From positions 1,860,001 through 1,924,000 of the forward strand of contig NZ_CP047652.1 in assembly GCF_009906835.1 (NCBI RefSeq): a stretch of DNA of 64,000 nt, in the 5' to 3' direction. The notes under the pieces are model-generated. The model worked only from the letters and a program-made list of their open reading frames with translations. It was not told the DNA's origin and ran no database searches. The position numbers and the translations under genes are program-made. This document shows, in pieces, positions 1 to 9,940 of this stretch; the stretch's first letter is position 1; each line of letters opens with the position of its first letter. The DNA is from Aristophania vespae (lineage in GTDB: Bacteria > Pseudomonadota > Alphaproteobacteria > Acetobacterales > Acetobacteraceae).

Positions 1-2
1 AA

Positions 3-3000
3 ATTGGTACAAAAGAAGATTTTGTCACTATCAAATCAGGGCAATTAGATAATCAGAACGGCAAAATCATAGCTCAGGGTGGCGCACTTGATATCCAAAA
101 TCAAAATGATGCCACCAATGATAAGGGCGTTTTGCAATCTGATGGAAGATTGTCTTTCTCTACAGGGGATCTGAGCAATAATGGTGGCTTGATTCTCAGC
201 ACAGCTGATCATGTTGCCCTCAATGCCAGAAGAATCAGTAACCAAAATGGAAATATCCGTTCAAATGGTGATCTGACAGCGTATTTAACACAATATGATT
301 CAGACCAGAATTCGGCATTAAGTGCACAAGGGAATTTAGTAGTCACCTCTTCAGGCGCAATCGATAATGAAGGCGTTATGGGCGGCATTTTGGGCACTGA
401 AATTAAAGCATCTCAGCTCAATAATGGTCTGCGGGGCCAGCTTATTTCTACTAAAGGCGGCATTAACCTAGATATTATAAATGACGGAACACTCAATAAT
501 GATGGAATTATTGAGACCCTGGTCGCAGGACATACCCTCAGAATAAATGCAGGAACACTCCACAATAATAACTCTATCCTTTCATCAGACATATTTACAG
601 GTAACATCAACACTGACCTTTATAATAAGGGCGTAATTTATAGTACGAATGATTTCTCACTAAACCTACAAGGCACCCTCAATAATGAAGGCCAAATCAG
701 CAATGATAACGGCACATTAGACCTTAATGCCCGTGCGATTAATAATCAGAGCCAAATATTCACATCTGGTAGTGACTTAAAAGTACAAACCTCTTCAATA
801 GCCAATGATAACGGACAAATTCAGTCAGCTGGCTTTCTAACAGTGCAAAGCGATAGGCTGTCTAATCAGCATGGAACACTCCTTGCTGATAAAAATATCA
901 CTATTAGAACAGCCATTACAGACCAGCCTTTGACAGAATTTAATAATAATCAGGGCATTATTCAGGCGGGGCAAGAACTTAATGCCACAGCATCCTATCT
1001 GGATAATCGCAATGGTACATTGCTCGCTTTAGGGGGCAATCTAACATTTAATAATGATGTCTCCCTCACATCTGATGCTCAACTCCATAATGAATCTGGG
1101 TCGCTCAAAGCATCGGGAGATCTGCATCTCAGAACGTCACAATGGCAAGATAACGCTCAGTCTGTTGTCAGTGCAGGTCAAACATTATCTTTCACTGCTG
1201 CTGGGCTAATGGAAAATAACGGCACCATTATAGCCGGACATGATCTGACTTTCACAGCAGGTGGACTGGATAATAAAGCAGCATCTGGTGGTCAGGGTGG
1301 TTTAATCGCCAGCCAAAATGGCGCTATGCATTTTAGTCTTAACGGTTCTGAAGGACTAAATAACGCAGGCCATATTGAAACACAGCAACAAAATCTAACA
1401 AGAAGTTCTGCGCCCTCTCTCGATATTCAAAGTCAGGGCCCTGTGCATAATGAAGGTGAACTCTTATCTTTGGGAAGTTTGTCATTATCCTCTGATGGTT
1501 CTATCGATAATAGCGGGAAAATCGGTGCCCTTGGCGGTAATCTGACATTAAAAGGCCACTCTCTTACCAATAAAGGGAATATAGCGTCATCAGGTCAAGC
1601 AAACCTTACTGCTTCAGACACGCTCCTCAATAATGGGCAAATTTACGGTGTTAACGGCCTTACAGCAAATAGCGACAAAATCACCAACAACCAGGGTCAG
1701 ATGAGTGCACAGAAATCTGTCTCTATAACAGGGTCAACATTAGATAATAGCAACGGCACTATTATTTCTGGACAAGATGCCCTTTTGATAAATATTGCTG
1801 ATCTTACCAATAACCAAAATGGCATTATTCAAGGGGCAGGTCCTCTTACCATACAGAATACCACGCTTGATAATCATGATAATGGGCGCATTATTAGCAC
1901 AGCAGACTCTTTAAATATCAGAACCAGCAAAATCAGTAATCAAAACGGCATATTACAGGCCCAAAGAGATATTGCCCTTTACATAGATGATCTTGATAAT
2001 AGCAATAATGGCTTTATTAACGCTATTACCGGTAGCTTTGCCCTTACCGGAAATACGAACCAGGCAACACGCTCTGTCTATAATAATAACGCCATAATAC
2101 AGGCACAGCATGATTTAAGCTTAACCACCGATAATTTCGAAGGCCTTGGCGGCAAGCTTCTCCAGCAAGATCAAACTGGCAGCCTTATTTTAACAGCAGC
2201 GAATAACTCAGCTCTTAATTTAAATGCCGATGATAATAGCCTCCACGCAAAAGGAAATCTCACACTTAAAGCACATTCGCTCGGTAATTTAACTCAAATC
2301 CTGGCAGGTAATGCCCTTGATGTAGAGACTGAGGGCGACATAACAAATAATATTCTCTTTCAGTCTGGCGGAGATGCAAGCCTTCATTTGAGCGGTAATT
2401 GCATTATCCAACCCGGATATGGCCTATTAGCCGGAGGTAATGCCACAATTAACGCTGCCTCCATCACCAATAATGGCGCGCTTATGGCGCAATCCGGCCT
2501 GTTAAATATCCAGTCAAACCAATATATCACCAATAATGCCCTTATAATGGGCCAGGCCATAAGCCTCACTCTTCCTGGACAGCTTACCAACCAAAAAGGG
2601 GCTATAGAGGCACAGTCAGGCTCAATTTTCATTGGCGGCATAAATGGGGCAGAGGCTGGTGATGTTATTAATAGAGGCGGGCTGATCTCAGCTGATAGCA
2701 ATAAAAGCGATATAGAAATTCATGCCAGCTCTCTGAAAAATATTTATGATGGAACCATAACAAATAAAAAGGAATCAAAAGAGCTGGCTTTCACCACTAA
2801 AGGTTCCGGTGGTGGCGAATATAAGGTTCCCAAAGGACTTTTGGATAAAAACGGCAATCAGGGAACAGGTTATATCACTATAAAAGCTGTTAAACGTAAG
2901 CCCAAAAAAAACCGTGGTGGCTCAAGCCTTTCGGAAGACAGCACAACTTATGAGCTTACGGGAACCAGCAGTCTTATATCAGCCGGTCGCGATATTAAAG

Positions 3001-6000
3001 TTACAACAAGTGGCGGTATTGATAATGATGCCAGCCATATTGCTGCTGGAGGAAATATTCTGCTCCAGGGCGGTAACCTTAAAAATATCGGTTATGTGAA
3101 TGAAAAAATTTTCTACCTCTTTTGCAATGACCACAAAGGATGCCGCTGGGATAGCAAGAACTCCAGCATCCCCTTTACTGATGCTGATGGAAATTTAATA
3201 AATGAGAATGGTTTCGCAAAAAAAGGTCATAGACAGGCAAAAGCCCAATGGGGGCCAACAGCTCATTCAGCGTCTAATGCAACAGGAAGCATTGTAGCGG
3301 GAGGTGACATAGTTGGTAAACTTACAGGCGATATTGATAACGTAACAAAAATTGAACATGCGAAAAAAGGCTCTCACCCCTCTTTTAGTGGTGAAAAACC
3401 TGACGGCCTTAATGCTGTATCAGCAGGCGATATAAGCGCTACAAAAGCAGGGGCCGTTAATTCAGCCAATGCTTTGCCTGATTTCCAGGGAGGAGGCCTA
3501 CCATCTGTAACCGCTTCTGCTGCAACACAAAAAGCCTCGACAACACTTCCAGGCTTTACGGCTGAAACTGATCTTTCAAATAACTCTCAAATTGATGGCG
3601 TAAAGCAGGGTCAGCTTCCTGCTAATTACGTACCAACCCTTCCTACAATCAATAATACTGCCCCTTCAGAGGGCAAAGGACCTCAACCCCCGCCCATCAA
3701 CAATACAAAACCATCCCAGGGAACATCTTTACCATCCGCAGGAAGTGGCGTAACAGCACCTCCGGGAACAAATATCCCGGGCTTGCCATCCGCAGGAAGT
3801 GGCGTAACAGCACCTCCAGGAACAAATATCCCGGGCCTGCCATCCGCAGGAAGTGGCATAACGGCACCTCCGGGAACAAATATTCCGGGCTTGCCATCCG
3901 CAGGAAGTGGCATAACGGCACCTCCGGGAACAAATATTCCGGGCCTGCCATCCGCAGGAAGTGGCGCAACAATACCAGCAGGGACAAATATTTCAGGTCT
4001 CCCATCAGCTTCAGGCGGGAATAATACAACATCAGGCACAGCTCACCCCATAGCACCACCAACAGGAAGTGACGTAACAGCTCATCCAGGGGCAAATAAT
4101 CCAGGCCTCCCTTCGGCTAATAATGAGCATAATCATTCTTCGGGTGGGGCCACGATAGCAAGCCCCACCATTCCCGCGCCATCTCCTGGGGCTATGACAC
4201 CCCCTGCTATGGCAACACCTATTTTACCAACGTCATCTATCAGTCAGGTCGTTAATGCCATTCCGGGAGGGTCAGCACTCTTTGTGCCTAATCCCTCGCC
4301 TCAAGCGCATTATGTTATTGAAACAAACCCACGTTATTCCTCACTTCAGGGTTTATATGGCTCTAGTTACCTCCTTAAAAGATTAAGCCATAACAAAGCT
4401 GATTATGCCTTTTTGGGTGATAATGGCTTTGACACGCGATACGTCCAACAACAAATCGTTTCGGCTACGGGACAAACCTTCTTAGGGGCGAATTATCAAA
4501 CAGCAAATGACCAAATGCGTAATCTTCTTGATGCAGGGACTAAAGAAGCACAGCAACAAGGATTAGAATTTGGCGTTGCCTTAACAGCAGAACAGCAGAA
4601 AAAACTAAAAGAAAATATCGTCTGGTATGTGCCGGTTATTATAGATGGCAAAACTGTTCTTGCCCCTAAAGTTTATCTCTCACCTGATCAGGCTGTCATC
4701 ACAGATGGGGGCACGATTTCGGGTAAGAATGTATCTCTTACAGGCCGCTCAGTTCATAATAGCGGCACCATTAATGCAAGCGATAATTTGGCCCTAACCT
4801 CAACAGAGGGCGATATTGTCAATGCTGGCGGCACACTCTCTGGGGGCACTGTCGCCTTAAATGCCATAAAAGGCTCTATCATTAATGAAAGCCAGCTCAA
4901 TACGTATCAAATAGCGGGTGGCACGCAGCAAGATGTTAGCTCTACAGGGCATATTATCTCTAAGGGTTCGGCCCTTTTAACAGCACAAAAAGACATTCAC
5001 TTTAGCGGCTCTTCTCTCACCGCAGGAGGTGATACAACCCTCCTTGCCGGAAATGGCATTACACTCGATGCTGCTGTAACAAGCGCCACTCAGGCCATAA
5101 GCTATCATCATTATCGCCATACTGCCGATGCCACCAAAAATACAGGCTCATCAGTCATAACAGGTGGCGACCTCACTATGGGCGCTATTGGCGGCGATCT
5201 AAACCTCGCAGCATCAGGTATTTTAGCAGGAGGGTCGGCAAGCCTTACCGCTAAAAAGAATATCACTTTAGGCAGTAGAACCGATAGCTCATCAAGCTAT
5301 ACACGCACCAAATCAACGGGCTTTCTCAGCAAAAAGGTTGTTACAACATCCACAAGCAGCAGCACTGAAATTGGCAGCTTGGTCGGTGCCAAGGGCAATA
5401 TCACCATTGCCGCAGGGCATGATCTATCTGTTGCTGGTACGGTCAGTGGTGGCAATAATGTCTCTCTTATTGCAGGCAATAAAATTGAAACATCCGGCCT
5501 GCAAGATAGTTTCAGCTCTTATTATCACAAGAAAAAATCAGGCCTGGGCGCAAGCTTTAAAGGCGGCATGCTCTCTGTTGGCTATGGCAAAACCAAAAAT
5601 ACACAAACAACCGATGCAACAAGCTGGACAGCCAGCCAAATTACAGCCGGCAAAGGCGACCTTAGTGTAGCAGCAGGCGGGGCCATCCAGTTTAAAGGCA
5701 CTGACTTGTCTGCCGGTCATGACCTTTCTGTCAGTGGCTCTTCTGTTGGTTTTGATACGCTGCTTAATAGCAGCAAACAAACACAAAAACTCTCCTCAAG
5801 CTTTTTGGGACTAAAGGCCGGACTGTCATCAGATTCAGCCGCAGGTCAGGCTCAGCAATCAGCTCAGGCTGCTAACAATATGTCGGGCAAAGATAGCGCG
5901 GCAGGCCAAACCCTTAATGCCATGCAGGCCGGCTATGATATTGGAAAAAGTGCCTTTGATTATCTCAATGGAAATCATACAACACTTGCCGGTATTTCTG

Positions 6001-6764
6001 CCTCATTAGGCTTTAACAAGTCTAAATCTTATGCTGAACAAAAAGAGAGCCATATATTAGGCTCTTCGGCCATAGCGCAAAATAAACTCAGCGTTGTCGC
6101 TCGTGGCGATAATAAAGATGACGCCAATAACGGCACCCTTAAAGCTGTGGCCGCACAAATTGCTGGTAAGGATGTCTCCCTCTCTGGTCAAAACATCATT
6201 TTGCAATCAGGGTGGAACACATCAGACCAGCATAGCACATCTAAACAAAGCGGTATTTCCGCTGGCGCTGAACTTAACTTTGGAACAAGCGGATTTGAAC
6301 TTAGCGCCGTTGGAAATACTCAGCAGGCCAAACAAAAAGCCAATGGCCACAGTGCCACATCTGTCGATACAACCATTTCCGCTACTCATAATGTCACTAT
6401 AAACGCTCCAGGCCATACAGTCCTCCACGGCGCTGAAGTAAATGGCGATCAGGTCTCTATCAATACAGGCCATCTCGACATTACCAGCCCTCAAAATAGC
6501 TCACGCTATAAAAGCTCTACCAAACAAGGCGGTCTTAATGCTTCAATCCCGGCTTCTGGTTTCGACATGGCAAGCGGCGGGGCAAGCTTTGCCAATCAGA
6601 CTATTAAAGATAACTATCTCTCAACAGGCAAAAAGCTTAGCGGTATTTATGCCGGTAAAGGCGGGGTGGATATTCATGTCGCTCATGAAACCCACCTTAA
6701 GGCAGGGTTATTACGAGCGAGGCTGATAGCACCAAAAATCATTTCGATACCAAAAAGCTCATAA
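3..6764 (+). CDS. cdiA: CdiA/FhaB-type filamentous haemagglutinin, 5'-partial and frameshifted near its 3' end
   Basis: Large two-partner-secretion exoprotein of the contact-dependent inhibition (CDI) type. The frame is open from base 3, so the signal peptide and TPS domain lie upstream of the window. Counting from the Met at 132: degenerate haemagglutinin repeats rich in NNG, LxNxNG and GxIxA (about 1-920), a basic and Ser-rich spacer (about 925-945), a segment with two Cys (FCNDHKGC), a Pro/Gly repeat linker (1200-1289), the conserved block from ETNPRYSSLQ to VYLSPDQ (about 1396-1515) that precedes the FHA-2 repeats in CdiA proteins, then FHA-2 repeats (about 1520-2190). The frame ends in an out-of-register tail because a GGGG run is GGG at 6705-6707. 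The near-identical copy at 13232-13235 has four G and reads on (AGVITSEAD). The reading therefore continues into the 6836-8275 frame. It is either a pseudogene or a sequencing error. cdiB is not in the window. Confidence 0.9.
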   Translation: MGTKEDFVTIKSGQLDNQNGKIIAQGGALDIQNQNDATNDKGVLQSDGRLSFSTGDLSNNGGLILSTADHVALNARRISNQNGNIRSNGDLTAYLTQYDSDQNSALSAQGNLVVTSSGAIDNEGVMGGILGTEIKASQLNNGLRGQLISTKGGINLDIINDGTLNNDGIIETLVAGHTLRINAGTLHNNNSILSSDIFTGNINTDLYNKGVIYSTNDFSLNLQGTLNNEGQISNDNGTLDLNARAINNQSQIFTSGSDLKVQTSSIANDNGQIQSAGFLTVQSDRLSNQHGTLLADKNITIRTAITDQPLTEFNNNQGIIQAGQELNATASYLDNRNGTLLALGGNLTFNNDVSLTSDAQLHNESGSLKASGDLHLRTSQWQDNAQSVVSAGQTLSFTAAGLMENNGTIIAGHDLTFTAGGLDNKAASGGQGGLIASQNGAMHFSLNGSEGLNNAGHIETQQQNLTRSSAPSLDIQSQGPVHNEGELLSLGSLSLSSDGSIDNSGKIGALGGNLTLKGHSLTNKGNIASSGQANLTASDTLLNNGQIYGVNGLTANSDKITNNQGQMSAQKSVSITGSTLDNSNGTIISGQDALLINIADLTNNQNGIIQGAGPLTIQNTTLDNHDNGRIISTADSLNIRTSKISNQNGILQAQRDIALYIDDLDNSNNGFINAITGSFALTGNTNQATRSVYNNNAIIQAQHDLSLTTDNFEGLGGKLLQQDQTGSLILTAANNSALNLNADDNSLHAKGNLTLKAHSLGNLTQILAGNALDVETEGDITNNILFQSGGDASLHLSGNCIIQPGYGLLAGGNATINAASITNNGALMAQSGLLNIQSNQYITNNALIMGQAISLTLPGQLTNQKGAIEAQSGSIFIGGINGAEAGDVINRGGLISADSNKSDIEIHASSLKNIYDGTITNKKESKELAFTTKGSGGGEYKVPKGLLDKNGNQGTGYITIKAVKRKPKKNRGGSSLSEDSTTYELTGTSSLISAGRDIKVTTSGGIDNDASHIAAGGNILLQGGNLKNIGYVNEKIFYLFCNDHKGCRWDSKNSSIPFTDADGNLINENGFAKKGHRQAKAQWGPTAHSASNATGSIVAGGDIVGKLTGDIDNVTKIEHAKKGSHPSFSGEKPDGLNAVSAGDISATKAGAVNSANALPDFQGGGLPSVTASAATQKASTTLPGFTAETDLSNNSQIDGVKQGQLPANYVPTLPTINNTAPSEGKGPQPPPINNTKPSQGTSLPSAGSGVTAPPGTNIPGLPSAGSGVTAPPGTNIPGLPSAGSGITAPPGTNIPGLPSAGSGITAPPGTNIPGLPSAGSGATIPAGTNISGLPSASGGNNTTSGTAHPIAPPTGSDVTAHPGANNPGLPSANNEHNHSSGGATIASPTIPAPSPGAMTPPAMATPILPTSSISQVVNAIPGGSALFVPNPSPQAHYVIETNPRYSSLQGLYGSSYLLKRLSHNKADYAFLGDNGFDTRYVQQQIVSATGQTFLGANYQTANDQMRNLLDAGTKEAQQQGLEFGVALTAEQQKKLKENIVWYVPVIIDGKTVLAPKVYLSPDQAVITDGGTISGKNVSLTGRSVHNSGTINASDNLALTSTEGDIVNAGGTLSGGTVALNAIKGSIINESQLNTYQIAGGTQQDVSSTGHIISKGSALLTAQKDIHFSGSSLTAGGDTTLLAGNGITLDAAVTSATQAISYHHYRHTADATKNTGSSVITGGDLTMGAIGGDLNLAASGILAGGSASLTAKKNITLGSRTDSSSSYTRTKSTGFLSKKVVTTSTSSSTEIGSLVGAKGNITIAAGHDLSVAGTVSGGNNVSLIAGNKIETSGLQDSFSSYYHKKKSGLGASFKGGMLSVGYGKTKNTQTTDATSWTASQITAGKGDLSVAAGGAIQFKGTDLSAGHDLSVSGSSVGFDTLLNSSKQTQKLSSSFLGLKAGLSSDSAAGQAQQSAQAANNMSGKDSAAGQTLNAMQAGYDIGKSAFDYLNGNHTTLAGISASLGFNKSKSYAEQKESHILGSSAIAQNKLSVVARGDNKDDANNGTLKAVAAQIAGKDVSLSGQNIILQSGWNTSDQHSTSKQSGISAGAELNFGTSGFELSAVGNTQQAKQKANGHSATSVDTTISATHNVTINAPGHTVLHGAEVNGDQVSINTGHLDITSPQNSSRYKSSTKQGGLNASIPASGFDMASGGASFANQTIKDNYLSTGKKLSGIYAGKGGVDIHVAHETHLKAGLLRARLIAPKIISIPKSS
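3729..3998 (+). repeat. 54-bp tandem repeat (5 copies) encoding a Pro/Gly linker
   Basis: Five consecutive in-frame 54-bp units encode an 18-residue motif, LPSAGSG(V/I)TAPPGTNIPG. Units 1-4 are nearly identical and unit 5 has diverged (ATIPAGTNISG). Weaker relatives follow to about 4110. The linker joins the first repeat region to the conserved mid-block of the exoprotein. It probably acts as a flexible spacer whose copy number can vary by slippage. The long antisense reading frames here are by-products of the repeat. Confidence 0.9.
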
Positions 6765-6835
6765 CAGAGAGTGAAGATAACCTCTCTCAATGGAAAGCCC
6801 AGAGCAGTGGCGGCGGCTTAAGTCTCGGAAAAGAC

Positions 6836-8275
6836 ATGATGGGCAGTGTCACGGGCGCCCTTGGTGTGATTGGCAGCAACATCGCCGCTAACTCTGGCGT
6901 TATAACAGGAGGGGAGCGCAATCATAATGAAACATCACAAAGCCACTCTGTTATTAGCGGTAACATTAATGTTCAGGCAGGCTCTATAGAGGGCCATTAT
7001 GACACTGACATTAATAAGGCCAATGGATATTTAGATAATAAGTTCGATGCCAAAAAACTCGCCAACCAGCTCCAGAACAGCCGCGTCGGCATGCAGCTCG
7101 TTGGTGAAGTCGCCGGCCAGATTTCCGATGCTTTGGATGCTAATGGTATTAGTGGCTTTGGTGAAGGCGGGATAGGGCGCTTAATTGTTGAAGGCGGAGC
7201 CGGGGCCGCTGTGGGGGCCATCACAGGAGGTAACCCAATAGGTGATGCTGCCAGCATTATTACAGGTGGTCTCGCTGCGGCACAAACGCGGGCCCTGGCC
7301 AAACAAATTGGCAAGTCACTTAGTGATGACCCCAACACTCAAATCATCATTGCCAATATTATTAGTAACGGCGTTGCCGCAGGGGCAGGCGCTGCTACAG
7401 GCGCTGTTGTAGGGAGCGGAAACTCCAAGCTTAACGCCTTGGAAGGGGCGGCGGCTTCTTCTGCTCTGCAACAATATAACCAGGCCAATGATAATAACCC
7501 CAATGCCGATAAAACAGATAAAACAACTGACAAAGCTATTGGCCTCATTCTGACAGGCGGAACATTTGTTCCTGTTGTCGGAAGTGCGGCCTCTTTACTG
7601 CTCGGTGCCTATGACTGGCTGCATGGAAACAAGGTCGATGCCGCTATGGATATAGCCCTTGTTGTTCCCAGCTTTATTGGAGTGGGGGGAGAAGCAAAAC
7701 TTGCCTATAAAGGGGGTAAATATGTTTATGAGGGCACTGAACATGCCCTCACAAACGAGGCCAACCACGCAACTGACAGCACAATTAGCCAGTCTGTTAA
7801 TCATGGAGCAGGTGAGAACAAGGCGCTTTCTGGAGATAAAGAAACTAGTGCCGGCACTAAAGACACTACTAGCACTACAGATGAAAGCATCAGCCATAGC
7901 GAGCAAAAAACACCTCGTGAAATCACCAAAGAAGAGGATATTTATACTAATTCCGACGGCAGTGTTTTTGGTGAAGACGGAAGCAAGCACTTCATAAAAG
8001 AAATTAGGGGTAACAAAGATCCCAACCAGGCTGCTTTGGACGATTATAATAAATTTAAGAAGCTTTACCCTGAAGCAACAGAAGTAGAGCGTATAATAAA
8101 TGGCGTAAAAACTAAGTCTTTGACTTTACCAGAAAAGGACGTTTACATAAACTACCGCCCAGCTGGAGCAGCCAGCGGCCGTACTCCAGATACAACCGCA
8201 ACCCTGGATATTAATACGCCAAAAGCGCAGGAACTAATCAAACACAAACTCTTAAAGATTAAATATACAAAATAA
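6836..8275 (+). CDS. cdiA: CdiA C-terminal part: FHA-2 end, pre-toxin type A and toxin subtype I
   Basis: Continuation of the exoprotein after the single-base frameshift. The true frame is open from about 6708, and 6836 is only an internal ATG-ATG. It contains the end of FHA-2, a Gly/Ala-rich hydrophobic segment (from EGGIGRLIVEGG), the sequence ALQQYNQ at about residue 210, a second hydrophobic stretch (GGTFVPVVGSAASLLLGAYD), then EQKTPREIT (about 355-363). A C-terminal domain of about 120 residues follows, with DIYTNSDGSVFGEDGS, DDYNKFKKLYPEA and YRPAGAASGRTPDTTATLDI. That domain matches module 4 and differs from modules 2 and 3, as expected of an exchangeable CDI toxin. QQYN may correspond to the VENN or Nx(E/Q)LYN delimiter of other CdiA classes. 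I do not recognise the toxin fold. The immunity gene follows directly. Confidence 0.85.
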   Translation: MMGSVTGALGVIGSNIAANSGVITGGERNHNETSQSHSVISGNINVQAGSIEGHYDTDINKANGYLDNKFDAKKLANQLQNSRVGMQLVGEVAGQISDALDANGISGFGEGGIGRLIVEGGAGAAVGAITGGNPIGDAASIITGGLAAAQTRALAKQIGKSLSDDPNTQIIIANIISNGVAAGAGAATGAVVGSGNSKLNALEGAAASSALQQYNQANDNNPNADKTDKTTDKAIGLILTGGTFVPVVGSAASLLLGAYDWLHGNKVDAAMDIALVVPSFIGVGGEAKLAYKGGKYVYEGTEHALTNEANHATDSTISQSVNHGAGENKALSGDKETSAGTKDTTSTTDESISHSEQKTPREITKEEDIYTNSDGSVFGEDGSKHFIKEIRGNKDPNQAALDDYNKFKKLYPEATEVERIINGVKTKSLTLPEKDVYINYRPAGAASGRTPDTTATLDINTPKAQELIKHKLLKIKYTK

Positions 8276-8293
8276 TTGCGAAAAGGTGATGTA

Positions 8294-8731
8294 ATGACCG
8301 ACAGAGAGTTCTGGGAATGGTATCAAGACCCGATGACAGATATATATTATGAACCCTGTAGTCTTACGGGTTTATTTGCACGATTTCACGTAATTTCAGG
8401 TAGGGACAAAGAGAACATTCAAGGTGCCTTAGATTTCGCTTATAGGCTGGCAAAATGTTCTTTGGCTAAATTTGACCTAGTACCAGATGAAGATCCCCTT
8501 TCAATTATAGATAAATTATCGAAAAATATTCCTACAGATGCAGAAGCCAGATGGCTGTGGGAAAACCACCTATTTTACTTGGTAGAAAAAGGAATGACTC
8601 TTATAGAAGAGTGCAATCTTAAAGAAGAGACAGAAGAAGTCTCTCCACTGTTCAAAGCAAAACTCACAGCTATGTTTGAAGAACATGGTGTAGGCTTCGA
8701 TAAGAAAGCTTTCGTGCCAATTCAGTTTTAA
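8294..8731 (+). CDS. cdiI: CdiI-type immunity protein 1 (subtype I)
   Basis: A 145-residue soluble protein 18 bp after the toxin stop. The start is the ATG at 8294, preceded by AAAAGG at 8281-8286; the longer TTG reading frame from 8276 is less likely. It begins FWEWYQDPMTDIYYE and ends with the tail shared by four array members (FEEHGVGFDKKAFVPIQ). Its N-terminal half matches the proteins at 14673 and 15556 (FWEWYQDPM) and differs from those at 9941 and 11654. This follows the grouping of the upstream toxins. Position, size and co-variation support an immunity role; the protein family itself is not one I recognise. Confidence 0.8.
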   Translation: MTDREFWEWYQDPMTDIYYEPCSLTGLFARFHVISGRDKENIQGALDFAYRLAKCSLAKFDLVPDEDPLSIIDKLSKNIPTDAEARWLWENHLFYLVEKGMTLIEECNLKEETEEVSPLFKAKLTAMFEEHGVGFDKKAFVPIQF

Positions 8732-8845
8732 ATTGCGATAATAAACGGTTTTTATAAATTTCGTTCCTGGTTCAAAACATATTAAAAAGATGTCCTGAAT
8801 AGTTAACACACGCTCTGGTTGTGCTCTGCGTGCCAAATAACACAA
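8732..8845 (+). repeat. Post-immunity repeat R1
   Basis: First of at least five imperfect copies of a segment that follows each immunity gene. The pattern is aattgcgataataaacg, then tttcgtt, a short inverted repeat, then acacgctctggttgtgctctgc. Immediately after it the sequence rejoins cdiA: GGCATGCAGCTCG at 8846 matches 7088 onward. It marks the boundary between modules. Confidence 0.8.
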
Positions 8846-8848
8846 GGC

Positions 8849-9892
8849 ATGCAGCTCGTTGGTGAAGTCGCCGGCCAGATTTCCGATGCTCTCGAAGATG
8901 CAGGCGTGCCGGGGTTTGATGGGACTGACCCCACAAAAAATATAGGTCGCATCATATCAGAAGCGGCAGGCACTGCCCTTATATCTTCCATTACAGGGGG
9001 CAATGTAGGCGCCGGAGCAGCAAGCAGCATTGCGGGTAATATAGCCACTGGCATTGCCCTCGATGATATCGCCAAATGGGCTATTAGTGTTACAGGGCCA
9101 GATCATGAAGACCTTGCATCATCTATTACCAATGCTGGCGAAAACATTGCCGGCACAGCAGCAGGGGCCGCTATAGGCGCTATTATTGACGGCAATGCAG
9201 GCGCTGTTAATGGTGGTTCTATTTCTTCGACCATTCAACAATATAATGGCGTTTATGAAAAGCTCGCTGAAAAGGCCATAAAGGCAGCAGCCAAAGCCGC
9301 CAGAAAAGCAGGCCATCCCAAATTAGGCGATGCTATTGAAGATAGTGAAAGCACGATTAATGAAATCGTCGAAGAAGGTGAACATCAAGCCGGAAAAGCA
9401 GTAGATAAAGCCAAAGACGTTATAGACGACATTGTCGAAGCACCAAAAACAAAAACAGAGGAAAATCCTAATCCCTCCGATCAGGTCTCTCAAGATAGCC
9501 TCAATCCTTCTCAGCAAAAGACACCACGTGAAATCACTAACGAAGAGGATGTTTATACTAATCCTGATGGAAGTCTTTTCGGTGAAGATGGAAGCAGTAA
9601 AGGGATACGAGAAATAAAAAACAATGATGATGCAGCAAGTGAAGCAGAGAATTTTGTAACAAAATTAATAGGTAAACGAAAGGTACAACGCATTATACAG
9701 CTACCCCCTATTAAAGGTGTGTCAGGCGGCAAGACGTATATTATAGATAACAAAAATGCCATAACATATCGTCCTGCAGGTGCAGCGGGGAAATTAACTG
9801 ATAAGACCACTGTCAACGTAGATGTTAATACCGAATCGGCAAGAGCACTTAATAATGGAGAACAATTAAAATTTAAATTTTTACAGAAATAA
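8849..9892 (+). CDS. Orphan cdiA-CT module 2: pre-toxin type B, toxin subtype II
   Basis: Displaced exoprotein C-terminus of 347 residues with no secretion signal or haemagglutinin repeats. The start is uncertain. The ATG at 8849 opens the homologous part (MQLVGEVAGQISDAL); a TTG at 8819 extends it into the boundary repeat, and neither has a clear ribosome site. It carries a pre-toxin region unlike that of the main gene (DPTKNIGRIISEAAG, then TIQQYNGVYEKL and an Ala/Lys-rich helical stretch), SQQKTPREIT, and a C-terminal domain of about 125 residues with LPPIKGVSGGKTYI and YRPAGAAGKLTDKTTVNVDV. That domain resembles module 3 more than module 1. It is probably a silent donor cassette that becomes active by recombination into cdiA. 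The pre-toxin is almost identical to that of module 4 (13617-14300). Confidence 0.8.
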   Translation: MQLVGEVAGQISDALEDAGVPGFDGTDPTKNIGRIISEAAGTALISSITGGNVGAGAASSIAGNIATGIALDDIAKWAISVTGPDHEDLASSITNAGENIAGTAAGAAIGAIIDGNAGAVNGGSISSTIQQYNGVYEKLAEKAIKAAAKAARKAGHPKLGDAIEDSESTINEIVEEGEHQAGKAVDKAKDVIDDIVEAPKTKTEENPNPSDQVSQDSLNPSQQKTPREITNEEDVYTNPDGSLFGEDGSSKGIREIKNNDDAASEAENFVTKLIGKRKVQRIIQLPPIKGVSGGKTYIIDNKNAITYRPAGAAGKLTDKTTVNVDVNTESARALNNGEQLKFKFLQK

Positions 9893-9940
9893 ACAAAACA
9901 TTAGAAAAACTTACTTTTACTAAATGACGGAAACAATATC

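Noticed and set aside
3683-4095. Two overlapping antisense ORFs of 118 and 132 residues with repeating PLPADG.PGIFVPGG patterns
   Set aside because: They are shadows of the 54-bp repeat read on the other strand; the sense frame is part of a continuous exoprotein.
6094-6726. Out-of-frame ORFs of about 100 residues on both strands, repeated at 12621-13292
   Set aside because: They occur only because the coding sequence is duplicated; the long FHA-2 frame explains the conservation.
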